From Clostridia bacterium (GTDB taxonomy: Bacteria; Bacillota; Clostridia; RUG12999): DNA of 64,000 bases. How positions within the stretch are numbered: the first letter of the stretch is position 1; every line of letters starts with the position of its first letter. The DNA is taken from positions 1 through 64,000 of the forward strand of contig JAAWTG010000004.1 in assembly GCA_022801925.1 (NCBI GenBank), given 5' to 3'. Position numbers and translations under genes: made by a program. The notes under the pieces are model-generated. The model was not told the origin of the DNA. It was given only the letters and a program-made list of their open reading frames with translations, and did not search any database. This document shows positions 42,511 through 51,174 of the stretch, in pieces.

Positions 42511-45460
42511 AAGCAGCAGCCTTCCTTTCGCGCGTTCTGTTCCGTTCGTCAATTGCACCAAGCAAACTGCGAATACGGATTTTAACCGTGCCTAAATTAC
42601 TGATTTCGTCTATTTTAAGCTGTGTGTACAGTTTGCCTTTCTGTTCTAGGATACTGCGGACTTCATCTGTTGTGATAGCGTCCAGCCCGCAGCCGAAGGA
42701 TACCAACTGAATGAGTTCGATATCATCGTGCTGCGTGGCATATTTTGCCGCATTGTAAAGCCTTGCATGATACGTCCATTGGTTGAGTACGTTGACTTTT
42801 TGCGGTTCCACCAAATCCGCAACGCTGTCCTCTGTCAAAATGACAATACCAAAAGAATGAATCAGCTTGTCAATACCGTGATTGATTTCAGGGTCAACAT
42901 GATAGGGGCGACCTGCCAAAATGACCATCTGTGCGCCATGTTCTTTGGCGTAGGCAATTGCCCGCGAGCCTTCCGCTTTGACGTCCTCGTGCCATTGACG
43001 ATAGACGGCATACGCTTTGTTTGCCGCGCGTTTCACTTCGCCGCGGGAGATACCGCCAAACTCTCTCAAGAAAAATGCCGCCGCTTTTTTCACAAAATCG
43101 TTCGGACGGTGCAGCCCCAAATAAGGATAGAGAAAACGCACGTCTTTTAACTTGGAAATATTCGCCTGAAGCAGTTCAGGATAATAGGCGACAACAGGAC
43201 AATTGTAGTGGTTATCGCCTTTCTTTTCATCAAAATTATAGGTCAGACACGGATAGAAGATAGTAGTAACGCCTTTTTCCAGCAAATCTTCAATATGCCC
43301 GTGTATCAGTTTCGCAGGATAGCAGACCGTATCGGAAGGGATGGAATAACGCCCTTTCCGATAGAGGTCAACAGAGGAAATCTCAGAAGTGACAACCTCA
43401 AATCCCAATTCACTGAGAAAAGTGTGCCAAAAGGGGAGATTCTCATACATGTTCAGCCCCAGCGGCAAACCGATTTTGCCGCGCGTTCCCGGAATTGGTT
43501 TGAGCGCGTTGAGTCGGTTCAGTTTATATTCATATAAATTCGGCGCGTCGTTTTTTGCCATGCGCCCCAGCGGACGTTCACATTTGTTGCCGGAGATGTG
43601 TTTTTCGCCATTTGCAAATGTGTTGATAGTCAAACTGCAGCGATTGGTACACATGCCGCAATTTGCCGCCTTGGAAGTGTGCGTAAATGTTTTTAATTCA
43701 TTTGCCGGAAGTGTGGCGGATTGTTTCAGTCCCAGACCGCGCCCGTACAACGCCGCGCCATAAGCGCCCATCAGTCCCGCAATAGAGGGACGAATGACGT
43801 CATGCCCCAGCAATTGTTCAAAACTACGCAGCACTGCGTCATTATAGAAAGTGCCGCCTTGCACGACAATATGTTCTCCCAGTTCCGCCGCGCTGTGGGC
43901 GCGAATCACTTTATAAATTGCATTTTTAACAACGCTCATGGAAAGTCCGGCGGAGATATCTTCCACGCTTGCGCCTTCTTTTTGCGCTTGCTTCACGGAA
44001 GAATTCATAAAGACGGTGCAACGGGAACCTAAATCGACAGGCGCTTTGGAGAACAAACCGCGGCGGGCAAATTCTTCAATTTCGTAGCCCATGGATTTTG
44101 CAAAGGTTTCGATAAACGACCCGCAGCCGGAGGAACAAGCTTCGTTGAGCATAATGCTGTCAATGGAATTGTTTTTCACATGAAAGCATTTGATATCCTG
44201 ACCGCCAATATCCAAAATAAAATCTACCTCAGGGCAGAAAAACTGCGTTGCCTTGAAATGCGCAACGGTTTCCACAATACCTTCGTCAATGTGGAATGCA
44301 CTTTTAATAAGCTCTTCGCCATAGCCTGTGACAACGCTGGCACGCAAGGTAATATGGTCGCCGCAAATTTCCCAGACCTTTTGTAACTGCTCGTGAATGA
44401 CGTCCACAGGATTCCCTTTGTTGGAACTGTAATACTGATATAAAATTTCAGCGTTTTCGCCAATCAGCACCAGCTTGGTCGTGGTGCTGCCGCAGTCAAT
44501 GCCGAGATAGGCGCCGCCGTGATAATTGTGCGGGTCGGCTTGCTGTACAGAGGCTTTGGCGTGGCGTGCGCGAAATGCTTCATATTTTGCTTCGGAAGTG
44601 AACAACGGCGGATTTTTATGGCAAACAGCGGATTGGTCTGCTGCGTTTTCCAGCCGCGTGAGCAGTTCACGGTAGGAAAATGTTTCTGCATTTGAAACGG
44701 AGAGCATTGCCGCGCCATAGGCAACAGCAAATTGGCTGAGTTCCGGAAAAACAGCGTGTTCCGAATCCAATTCCAGCGTGTCCACAAACCGTTCCTGCAA
44801 ACCATGGAAAAAATAGAGTGGTCCGCCCAAAAACGCGATTTTGCCTTCCAAGCGGCGACCTTGCGCCAAACCGGTGATGGTTTGGTCAACCACTGCCTGA
44901 AAAATACTAGCGGCAATATCCGCCTTGTCCGCGTCTTGATTGAGAAGCGGTTGAATATCTGATTTTGCAAACACGCCGCAGCGGGAAGCAATGGGATAAA
45001 TTTTATTGTGCCCAAGACTCAGCGTGTCCAGTTCTTCCAAAGAAACGCCCAGCAGCATTGCCATTTGGTCAATGAACGCACCGGTACCGCCGGCACAGCT
45101 GCCGTTCATGCGTTCCTCCAAACCGCCTGTCAAAAATAAGATTTTGGCGTCCTCGCCGCCCAGTTCAATCACGATATCAATGGAATCATCCCAACGTTTG
45201 ACGGCTTCACCCGTTGCAAAAACTTCCTGCACAAATTCCAGCCCTGCCGCCTTGGCAATGCCCAGTCCGGCAGAACCGGATATGGAAACCGTACAATTTC
45301 GTCCGCCAATAACGTCTTTTGCCATCGAAAGAACCTCAATGGTTTTTTGACGCACTTTGGACATGTGCCGCTCATAGTGTTTGAATAATAATATATCTTG
45401 GTCATATACCACCACTTTCACAGTGGTAGAACCGACGTCTATTCCAATATGTAAAGACAA
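42491..45460 (-). CDS. 2-hydroxyacyl-CoA dehydratase-type activase with two BadF/BcrA ATPase domains
   Basis: A 989-residue protein. The first BadF/BadG/BcrA/BcrD ATPase domain spans about 4-250 (GIDVGSTTVKVVVYD; SAGLGIAKAAG; GGEDAKILFLTGG), the second about 315-575 (LGIDCGSTTTKLVLIGE; LDIGGQDIKCF; NEACSSGCGSFIETFA). A Cys-rich NCGMCTNRCSLTI lies near 625, then a DUF2229-type region (about 650-870; PSDTVCYPAKLIHGHIEDLL). The Cys in SGCGS and in CAGGTGAFI are the usual [4Fe-4S] ligand positions. Activases donate electrons at ATP cost to acyl-CoA dehydratases or reductases. The start is TTG at 45460 with AGAAGAAGGTG upstream. Confidence 0.88.
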   Translation of the reverse strand: MSLHIGIDVGSTTVKVVVYDQDILLFKHYERHMSKVRQKTIEVLSMAKDVIGGRNCTVSISGSAGLGIAKAAGLEFVQEVFATGEAVKRWDDSIDIVIELGGEDAKILFLTGGLEERMNGSCAGGTGAFIDQMAMLLGVSLEELDTLSLGHNKIYPIASRCGVFAKSDIQPLLNQDADKADIAASIFQAVVDQTITGLAQGRRLEGKIAFLGGPLYFFHGLQERFVDTLELDSEHAVFPELSQFAVAYGAAMLSVSNAETFSYRELLTRLENAADQSAVCHKNPPLFTSEAKYEAFRARHAKASVQQADPHNYHGGAYLGIDCGSTTTKLVLIGENAEILYQYYSSNKGNPVDVIHEQLQKVWEICGDHITLRASVVTGYGEELIKSAFHIDEGIVETVAHFKATQFFCPEVDFILDIGGQDIKCFHVKNNSIDSIMLNEACSSGCGSFIETFAKSMGYEIEEFARRGLFSKAPVDLGSRCTVFMNSSVKQAQKEGASVEDISAGLSMSVVKNAIYKVIRAHSAAELGEHIVVQGGTFYNDAVLRSFEQLLGHDVIRPSIAGLMGAYGAALYGRGLGLKQSATLPANELKTFTHTSKAANCGMCTNRCSLTINTFANGEKHISGNKCERPLGRMAKNDAPNLYEYKLNRLNALKPIPGTRGKIGLPLGLNMYENLPFWHTFLSELGFEVVTSEISSVDLYRKGRYSIPSDTVCYPAKLIHGHIEDLLEKGVTTIFYPCLTYNFDEKKGDNHYNCPVVAYYPELLQANISKLKDVRFLYPYLGLHRPNDFVKKAAAFFLREFGGISRGEVKRAANKAYAVYRQWHEDVKAEGSRAIAYAKEHGAQMVILAGRPYHVDPEINHGIDKLIHSFGIVILTEDSVADLVEPQKVNVLNQWTYHARLYNAAKYATQHDDIELIQLVSFGCGLDAITTDEVRSILEQKGKLYTQLKIDEISNLGTVKIRIRSLLGAIDERNRTRERKAAAYESKAN

Positions 45461-45526
45461 TTTGACACCTTCTTCTCATTACATCCATACGAAATATGAA
45501 TGGATGGAAAATGTTTCTTCCTATTT

Positions 45527-45578
45527 CGTATAGCATGCTATACGTTTTCATTATAGCATATTTCAAAAAAAGTGTCCA
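45527..45578 (-). promoter_or_regulatory. Promoter and palindromic operator of the activase operon
   Basis: On the minus strand: TGGACA (45578-45573), 17-bp spacer, TATAAT (45555-45550), then the perfect 18-bp palindrome CGTATAGCATGCTATACG (45544-45527) at about the transcription start. A repressor there would block initiation. In the leader, ATACGAAAT and ATTTCGTAT (plus 45523-45531 and 45488-45496) could form a further hairpin. Confidence 0.75.
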
Positions 45579-45771
45579 GAGTTTGACACGCAAAAAAATG
45601 CCATAAAGGAACGAAATAATTGGAAGAATAGGGAAAATGGTCTAATAATGCGCGCTGCAAAGGAAACAAGCCCTCCACTATTTTATGTGTTCAGGGCGTG
45701 ATTTATGATGGAACGCACATAAATTGAATCGATTTGGAAATGCTATGATTTGGGTGACAAGGAAAGTGAAA

Positions 45772-46146
45772 ATGAAAGAATTTTTAATTGTGTTTTGCAT
45801 TGGTGCGGTGGGGTATAGTTTGCTGGAAATTTTGTGGCGCGGATTTACCCACTGGACTATGGCGCTGACGGGCGGTATTTGTTTCTGGTTTATCTATTCC
45901 ATCTGTATGCGCTATCCGAATATGCCGCTGCTGGGAAAATGTCTCTGGGGAGCGCTGGTAATAACGGCGGTGGAATTTATTGTCGGTTGTATTGTCAACA
46001 GGGGACTGCATATGCAGGTATGGGATTATTCTAATCAACCACTGAACCTATATGGACAGATTTGTTTGACCTATTCCGCGCTTTGGTTTTTGCTGTGTAT
46101 TCCAATCACATACCTCAGCCAAGGCATCAAAAAGTTTATTTTTTAA
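45772..46146 (+). CDS. Short CmpB-family membrane protein
   Basis: A 124-residue protein with about four membrane helices (FLIVFCIGAVGYSLLEILW; TGGICFWFIYSICM; ALVITAVEFIVGCIVN; YSALWFLLCIPITYL). The block QVWDYSNQPLNLYGQICLTYS matches WWDYSAKHCNIHGRVCLLNS of the 263-residue protein at 40363, so the two are relatives. The start at 45772 follows AAGGAAAG. It is divergent from the activase and convergent with the Mn catalase. Function unknown. Confidence 0.8.
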   Translation: MKEFLIVFCIGAVGYSLLEILWRGFTHWTMALTGGICFWFIYSICMRYPNMPLLGKCLWGALVITAVEFIVGCIVNRGLHMQVWDYSNQPLNLYGQICLTYSALWFLLCIPITYLSQGIKKFIF

Positions 46147-46181
46147 AAAGACCGGAAATTTTTTCAGAAATCCGGTCTTTT
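46147..46181. terminator. Terminator between convergent genes
   Basis: AAAGACCGGA (46147-46156), 14-nt loop, TCCGGTCTTT (46171-46180), T-rich flank. Perfect 10-bp stem. Confidence 0.8.
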
Positions 46182-46195
46182 GTGCGTCCAAAGTG

Positions 46196-46864
46196 TTAGG
46201 AAAGATTAAAACTCGGCGGCTGTGTTTTGGCAGGGTCAAACGATTGTCCGCCGGGTGTGGAAAGGTCAAAATAAATGCGTGAATCGCCGGTAACGCCCCA
46301 ATCCTGCTGAGAACCGGAATCCTGAATACGGTTAAATGCTTCGCGGAACATGGTATTATGCGCCTCTTCACGGTTGAGCAAAAAGTCAATGGTTTCTTTC
46401 ACACCTTTGTCGTCAATCTGACGGTACAAATATTGATAAACCACTTTTGCACGTTGCTCTGAAGCAATGTCGGAAAGTAAATCAGCGGCAAGGTCGCCGG
46501 TTTCATTAACGTAGGCGGCTGTCCAAAGCTGTCCCGAGGCATTTGCCAGCATAGGCGTCAGTCCGGTGAGAACATGTGCTTCAATGGTGCCGACCGTGGC
46601 ATGTTCAGCGTCCAGTTCATCACCGTTAAGCAGATTGATGGTGGTTGCCACCATTTCCATATGCCCCAATTCTTCGGCGGCGATATCCAAAAACAAGTCT
46701 TTGATTTCTTTGTCGCGAATGCGCATACTTTGAGACAAATATTGCATGGCGGCCTTGAGTTCTCCCTGTGGTCCGCCAAGTTGCTCTTGGAGCATTGCGG
46801 CGTAAGTCGGATTGGGTTTATCAACTTTCACGCCTCTGAGAAGCTGTTTTTCATGTTTAAACAA
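46196..46864 (-). CDS. Manganese catalase-family protein (CotJC-like)
   Basis: A 222-residue ferritin-like four-helix protein with the dinuclear manganese ligand pattern: E35 (GELKAAMQYL), E65 and H68 (EELGHMEM), E136 (SEQRAKVVYQYL) and H169 (NREEAHN). It disproportionates hydrogen peroxide. In spore-formers the same family includes the spore-coat protein CotJC, which it matches in length and in the N-terminal VKVDKPNPTYAAMLQEQLGGPQGEL block. The start is TTG at 46864 behind AAAGGAGA. cotJA and cotJB are not next to it, so a vegetative role in oxidative stress is equally possible. Confidence 0.92.
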   Translation of the reverse strand: MFKHEKQLLRGVKVDKPNPTYAAMLQEQLGGPQGELKAAMQYLSQSMRIRDKEIKDLFLDIAAEELGHMEMVATTINLLNGDELDAEHATVGTIEAHVLTGLTPMLANASGQLWTAAYVNETGDLAADLLSDIASEQRAKVVYQYLYRQIDDKGVKETIDFLLNREEAHNTMFREAFNRIQDSGSQQDWGVTGDSRIYFDLSTPGGQSFDPAKTQPPSFNLS

Positions 46865-46965
46865 AATGTGTATCTCCTTTCAAAATTGAAGTCAGGGTTA
46901 GTATGTACAAAAGAAATAGGTGTTATGTTGGAAATGCTTCTTGAATTGAAACAGCGGACATGAAA

Positions 46966-46999
46966 AAAAGAACAAACGCCTTATGCTGTTTGTTCTTTT
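46966..46999 (-). terminator. Terminator of the aromatic amino acid operon
   Basis: AAAAGAACAAAC (46966-46977) and GTTTGTTCTTTT (46988-46999), a perfect 12-bp stem with a 10-nt loop. It lies just past the nucleotidyltransferase stop at 47007. Confidence 0.85.
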
Positions 47000-47006
47000 G
47001 GAAAAA

Positions 47007-47678
47007 TTATGAAATTGTAAGAAGCCCACTGCACCAAGCAATCAATTTTTGATAAGCCGCCTCTGTCTCGGCAGGGGAATAACAAGCAGTTTTATGCCGG
47101 TTGATACATAACACTAAAATATCCGCGTCCGTGCCGGAAAGCAGAGCAAGCAGTTCCTGTTTTTGAGAAATATATTGCTGTGTCCGGTAAAAGTGAAGCG
47201 CCTGTAAAATAAAAAAGGTGCCTTTATAGAGCGAAGGCAGTTTTACTGCGGGCGCTTTGTCATATAGATAACTATGACATGCCGCATGGTAGAGGTTCGC
47301 CGCGCCGATATGAATGGCGTCCTGCACGTCTTGCGGTTGGAGCGGCGGAAAAAGACCGGCGGTCGAGCCGTAGAGTACATGCGTGTCATGCAGCAATTGA
47401 AACAAGTCGTATCGGGGCCAATGCAGCAGTTCCTGTTTGCCGCAGCAAAACCCGCAAGCCTTTTCGGATTCGGGCATGGAAGAGGCGATTTCGCGGTAAA
47501 CCTTCAGGTCGTTGGTATCCAGCGTATCCAAAATAACGACCATATCAATGTCGCTGTCCGCTGTCGCTTCACCGCGTCCATAACTGCCTTGCAGACCAAT
47601 CAGGCATAGGCGGTCTGAAAAAGCAGCCGTACATTTTTGAATGAATTGATTTAACCAGTTTTCTATCCCCAAATTCAT
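47007..47678 (-). CDS. Nucleotidyltransferase-fold protein in the aro operon
   Basis: A 223-residue protein. The N-terminal NT domain has G31-S32 and the paired aspartates D43 and D45 (GSYGRGEATADSDIDMVVILD), the metal-binding core of the Pol beta superfamily. The C-terminal half is helical and resembles substrate-binding or HEPN-type domains attached to such proteins (LYHAACHSYLYDKAPAVKLPSLYKGTFFILQALHFYRT). It starts 2 nt after the pheA stop, and its AAAGGAG lies inside pheA, so it is the last gene of the operon. Substrate unknown; an aminoglycoside-type or regulatory nucleotidyl transfer is possible. Confidence 0.85.
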   Translation of the reverse strand: MNLGIENWLNQFIQKCTAAFSDRLCLIGLQGSYGRGEATADSDIDMVVILDTLDTNDLKVYREIASSMPESEKACGFCCGKQELLHWPRYDLFQLLHDTHVLYGSTAGLFPPLQPQDVQDAIHIGAANLYHAACHSYLYDKAPAVKLPSLYKGTFFILQALHFYRTQQYISQKQELLALLSGTDADILVLCINRHKTACYSPAETEAAYQKLIAWCSGLLTIS

Positions 47679-47680
47679 GA

Positions 47681-48823
47681 TTATTCTCCTTTGAAAGTGG
47701 AAGAAACGCCTGTATAATTGCCCAGCAAAAAGAAATCCTGCGTTTGCGTTTGCAGTAGGGAAATGGTCTGTGCAATACGGGACTCGGAAAGATGTCCTTC
47801 AAAATCTGCATAGAATAAATATTTCCATTTGCTGGCAGGATAGGGGCGTGACTCCAATTTTATGAGATTCAAATTATGTTTTGCAAAGACGCTTAAAGTA
47901 TGATATAAACTGCCGCTTTCGTTGTTCAAAGAAAATGCAATGCTGACCTTGGACGCGCCGGGACAAATCAAAAGGTCTTTTGACACAATCGCAAAGCGCG
48001 TATAATTATTGGGATTATCCTCAATTTCAGATTGTAAAATTTCAAGACCATAGAACGCCGCGCTGCTGGCGCTGCCGATGACGCCGCGCGTTTTATCGCC
48101 GGAGGCCGCCACCATTTTTGCGCTGGCGGCAGTGTTATAATAGGGCGTCAGCTTCACATCTAACGAGGATAAAAAGTTTTCACACTGCATGAACGGTTGG
48201 GGATGGGAGTAGATTTCCTTTAAATTCGCGGTTTTAGCGCCCGGCAGTCCCATTAAATTATGACTGATACGCAAATTGGTCTCACCCACGATATGGTAAC
48301 CGTATTCACAAAACAATTCGTAAGAGTCAAAAATAGAACCGGTGGATGAATTTTCAATGGGGACGATACCATAGTCCGCTTTACCTTGTTTCAAAGTTTC
48401 AAAAACATCGCGGAAGGTAGCGGCGGGAAGTGTAGAGATGCCATCGAAACAGGACTTCATGGCTTCCCAGGTATAGGAACCTTCCGCGCCGTAGAATACC
48501 ACTTGTTTTGCACTCGGCAGTACCGGCGGATACGCCGCGTCCGGCTGCATAGGTGAGTCGGCCGTGACAATATTCAGTTGATACATTTTGCTTAGGTTCA
48601 TCAACGTGCGGAACATTTCCACTGTTTCAAAACGGTAGTTTTCGTTCGCGCCCGCTGCGACATTTTGCAGAATTTCCGCTTCACGCGTTTCGTCCAGTAT
48701 CGGCAGCTCGTGTGCCGCCTTATAACGCGCAATATCGGCAGAAACCTCCATTCGCTGACTGAACAAGTCCAGCATTTGCTGGTTGATTCTGTTGATTTGT
48801 TCCCGTAACTCTTTCAACTCCAT
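47681..48823 (-). CDS. pheA: Bifunctional chorismate mutase/prephenate dehydratase
   Basis: A 380-residue protein with three parts: AroQ chorismate mutase (about 1-85; LREQINRINQQMLDLFSQRMEVSADIARYK), prephenate dehydratase (about 103-285; FYGAEGSYTWEAM, PIENSSTGSI, NNYTRFAIVSKD) and an ACT domain (about 295-370) with the Phe-binding ESRP motif (IKLESRPYPASKWKY). It makes phenylpyruvate from chorismate and should be feedback-inhibited by Phe. I prefer the ATG at 48823, 11 nt after AGGAG; an ATG at 48832 is only 2 nt from it. Confidence 0.96.
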   Translation of the reverse strand: MELKELREQINRINQQMLDLFSQRMEVSADIARYKAAHELPILDETREAEILQNVAAGANENYRFETVEMFRTLMNLSKMYQLNIVTADSPMQPDAAYPPVLPSAKQVVFYGAEGSYTWEAMKSCFDGISTLPAATFRDVFETLKQGKADYGIVPIENSSTGSIFDSYELFCEYGYHIVGETNLRISHNLMGLPGAKTANLKEIYSHPQPFMQCENFLSSLDVKLTPYYNTAASAKMVAASGDKTRGVIGSASSAAFYGLEILQSEIEDNPNNYTRFAIVSKDLLICPGASKVSIAFSLNNESGSLYHTLSVFAKHNLNLIKLESRPYPASKWKYLFYADFEGHLSESRIAQTISLLQTQTQDFFLLGNYTGVSSTFKGE

Positions 48824-48841
48824 AGTTTGCATATCTCCTAT

Positions 48842-49933
48842 CTATATTGACTCAGGATATTCGTCCAGCCATAAATCCATCAGGGAAATTGCCAGCGCTG
48901 ATTCGACAACGACAACAGCGCGCGGAACAATACATGGGTCGTGCCGCCCTTTGCCTGCCAAAACACCCTCCTGCATGGTGTGAATATCGAATGTCCGTTG
49001 TTCCTTGCCAATGGTTGGCGTGGGTTTAAAAGCGGTGTGCACCACAATCGGCATACCGTTTGTGATACCGCCCAGAATGCCGCCGCAGTGATTGGTGTGC
49101 GTTTTCACGCCGCCGTCCAGATAATAGGTGTCGTTGTTTTCTTCTCCGGTCATGCATGTGCAGTCAAATCCGCTGCCGAAAGAAACGCCTTTGACTGCCG
49201 GAACGGCATAAAGAAATGAAGAAACCACGCTTTCTGCATTGCGGAACATGGGGGAACCCAGACCGGCAGGAACGCCTACCGCAATGCATTCCACTGTTCC
49301 GCCGACTGAATTGAGATTTTGTTTTGCGTCCAGAATAGCAGTTTTCATTTTTTTGCCTTGAGTATCGCTTAAAGCAGCGAACTCTTTTTGCCGCAAAACA
49401 GCCAAAGCGGCCAGGTCAGGCTGTACCCAGTCGGTTGGCGCGTCATTGATTCCTGCAATGGCGGAAATATGCGCATAGACTTCAATGCCTTTTTGCCGCA
49501 GAAACTGGCGGCAGATGCTTCCTGCCGCCACCATAGGCGCAGTGAGCCGACCGGAAAAGTGACCGCCGCCGCGGATGTCGTTATGCCCGTTATATTTCAC
49601 CTGCGCCGGATAATCACTGTGTCCAGGGCGCATAAGCGATGCCATTTCATTGTAGTGATGCGACTTGGTATCAGTGTTTTTGAAACAGATACAAAGCGGC
49701 GCGCCGGTGGTGATATCGTTTAAAATGCCGCTCTTGAAAATGGGTTCGTCTGCCTCTTTGCGCGGTGTGGACAGAGCAGATTGTCCAGGTGCGCGGCGGG
49801 ACAAGTGATGACGGATTTCCGCCATATCAAGTTTCAATCCTGCCGGAAGTCCGCTGATAATTACGCCGATTTCAGGACCATGGGATTCACCGAAGATAGA
49901 TAACTGAATGTTTTTTCCCCAGGTAGAACTCAT
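48842..49933 (-). CDS. aroC: Chorismate synthase
   Basis: A 363-residue AroC with signatures GESHGPEIGVIISGLPAG near the start, the RPGHSDYPAQVKY and RGGGHFSGRLTAPMVAAG blocks and DPCIVPRAVVVVES near the end. It converts EPSP to chorismate with reduced flavin. The start at 49933 overlaps the aroA stop (ATGA), which signals translational coupling; a start 30 nt upstream would lie inside aroA. Confidence 0.97.
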   Translation of the reverse strand: MSSTWGKNIQLSIFGESHGPEIGVIISGLPAGLKLDMAEIRHHLSRRAPGQSALSTPRKEADEPIFKSGILNDITTGAPLCICFKNTDTKSHHYNEMASLMRPGHSDYPAQVKYNGHNDIRGGGHFSGRLTAPMVAAGSICRQFLRQKGIEVYAHISAIAGINDAPTDWVQPDLAALAVLRQKEFAALSDTQGKKMKTAILDAKQNLNSVGGTVECIAVGVPAGLGSPMFRNAESVVSSFLYAVPAVKGVSFGSGFDCTCMTGEENNDTYYLDGGVKTHTNHCGGILGGITNGMPIVVHTAFKPTPTIGKEQRTFDIHTMQEGVLAGKGRHDPCIVPRAVVVVESALAISLMDLWLDEYPESI

Positions 49934-51174
49934 TGTTTCTTCAACCTTTCTAATTCCTGCCAAAAGGCGGGATAGGATTTTTGTACGGCGTCCGCGCCGT
50001 CAATGACAATGGGTGCGGTGCTTTTTTGCGCTGCGATAGCAAGCGCCATGGCAATACGGTGGTCGTTATGGGAGGAAACCTGTCCGCCGTGCAGTGTGTC
50101 CACATGACGAATGACAAGACCGTCCTCCAGTTCCGTGATGTCTGCGCCCAGCCGGTTTAATTCGCCGGCAGTTGCTGAGAGCCGGTCGCTTTCTTTCAGC
50201 CGCAGCCGCGCTGCGCCGGTGAGATGCATTTCAGAGCAGCAAAAACTGCCCAAAACGGCAAGAATGGGCACCAAATCGGGAATATCAGAGACGTCAATGC
50301 ATAATTTTTCCGTACCGATTTTTCTGGTAGGGCGTACCAAATACTGTTCTGACACAGAAAAGCCGCATTGTTTCAAAATGGCGATAATTTGACTGTCACC
50401 CTGCGCTGTTGTGGGGGAGAGATTGGAGACGGAAATTTCGCCCCCCAAGGCGTTTGCCACCAGCCAAAAAGCAGCATTAGACCAGTCGCCTTCACACATA
50501 AATTTGCCGGGCGAATGATAGGTTCCGCTGACAGAAAAAGTGCGGTAATTTTCGTGCGAACAGGTGATACCAAACTGTTTCATAATGTCTAGAGTAATAT
50601 CCACATAGGGACGGGATTCCAAAGGCGTAGTCACTTCCAAAACGGAATCGCCGAGCAGCGGCAAAGCAAGCAGCAGTCCGGTGATAAATTGGGAACTGAC
50701 GTTACCACGAATGCGAAGCGTTCCGGACGCCAGTTTGTCTTGCAGCGTAACCGGAAGATTGCCCTGCGCCATATAAGAAAAGCCGTTTTGGTCAAATAGT
50801 TCAAATAAAGGTGTAAGAGGGCGCTGCGGCAGCCGCCCTTCGCCTGTGAAGGTCACATGTGCACCAAGCGCTGCGGCAACGGGCAGGAAAAAACGAATGG
50901 TGGAGCCGGATTCGCGGCAGTTTACCGCCGCCTGTTCCGGCAAGGAGTGCCGCCCTGTAACCGTGATAGAATCACCGATATGAATGTTGGAAAGCAGCGT
51001 TTGGCAAGCGGAAAGCGTTGCCTGAATGTCCTCGGAGAGCAGCAGGGGAGACAGTTCTGTCACGCCACCCGCCAAAGATGCACAAATCAGCGCGCGGTGC
51101 ATGACGCTTTTGGAGGGCAGCATAGAAACTTCTCCGCGCAGCGATGCAGCGCTGACTGTCGTTGAAGTTGCCAT
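49930..51174 (-). CDS. aroA: EPSP synthase (3-phosphoshikimate 1-carboxyvinyltransferase)
   Basis: A 414-residue EPSP synthase: LPSKSVMHRALICASLA (phosphate-binding Lys), ESGSTIRFFLPVAAALG (compare the conserved GNAGTxxR region, variant here), GRLPQRPLTPLFELF and DHRIAMALAIAA near the C-terminus. It joins shikimate-3-phosphate and phosphoenolpyruvate. The ATG at 51174 shares one base with the aroB TGA (TGATG) and has AAAGGCGGG upstream. The SGSTIRF wording, instead of NAGTAxR, is of the kind seen in class II, glyphosate-tolerant enzymes, but this is a motif-level impression. Confidence 0.96.
   Translation of the reverse strand: MATSTTVSAASLRGEVSMLPSKSVMHRALICASLAGGVTELSPLLLSEDIQATLSACQTLLSNIHIGDSITVTGRHSLPEQAAVNCRESGSTIRFFLPVAAALGAHVTFTGEGRLPQRPLTPLFELFDQNGFSYMAQGNLPVTLQDKLASGTLRIRGNVSSQFITGLLLALPLLGDSVLEVTTPLESRPYVDITLDIMKQFGITCSHENYRTFSVSGTYHSPGKFMCEGDWSNAAFWLVANALGGEISVSNLSPTTAQGDSQIIAILKQCGFSVSEQYLVRPTRKIGTEKLCIDVSDIPDLVPILAVLGSFCCSEMHLTGAARLRLKESDRLSATAGELNRLGADITELEDGLVIRHVDTLHGGQVSSHNDHRIAMALAIAAQKSTAPIVIDGADAVQKSYPAFWQELERLKKQ

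Noticed and set aside
42491-42561. Frameshifted pseudogene of a fused activase
   Set aside because: The second frame has its own AAGGAAGG and ATG with normal spacing, and the break falls at the known domain boundary; a frameshift is still possible but not favoured.
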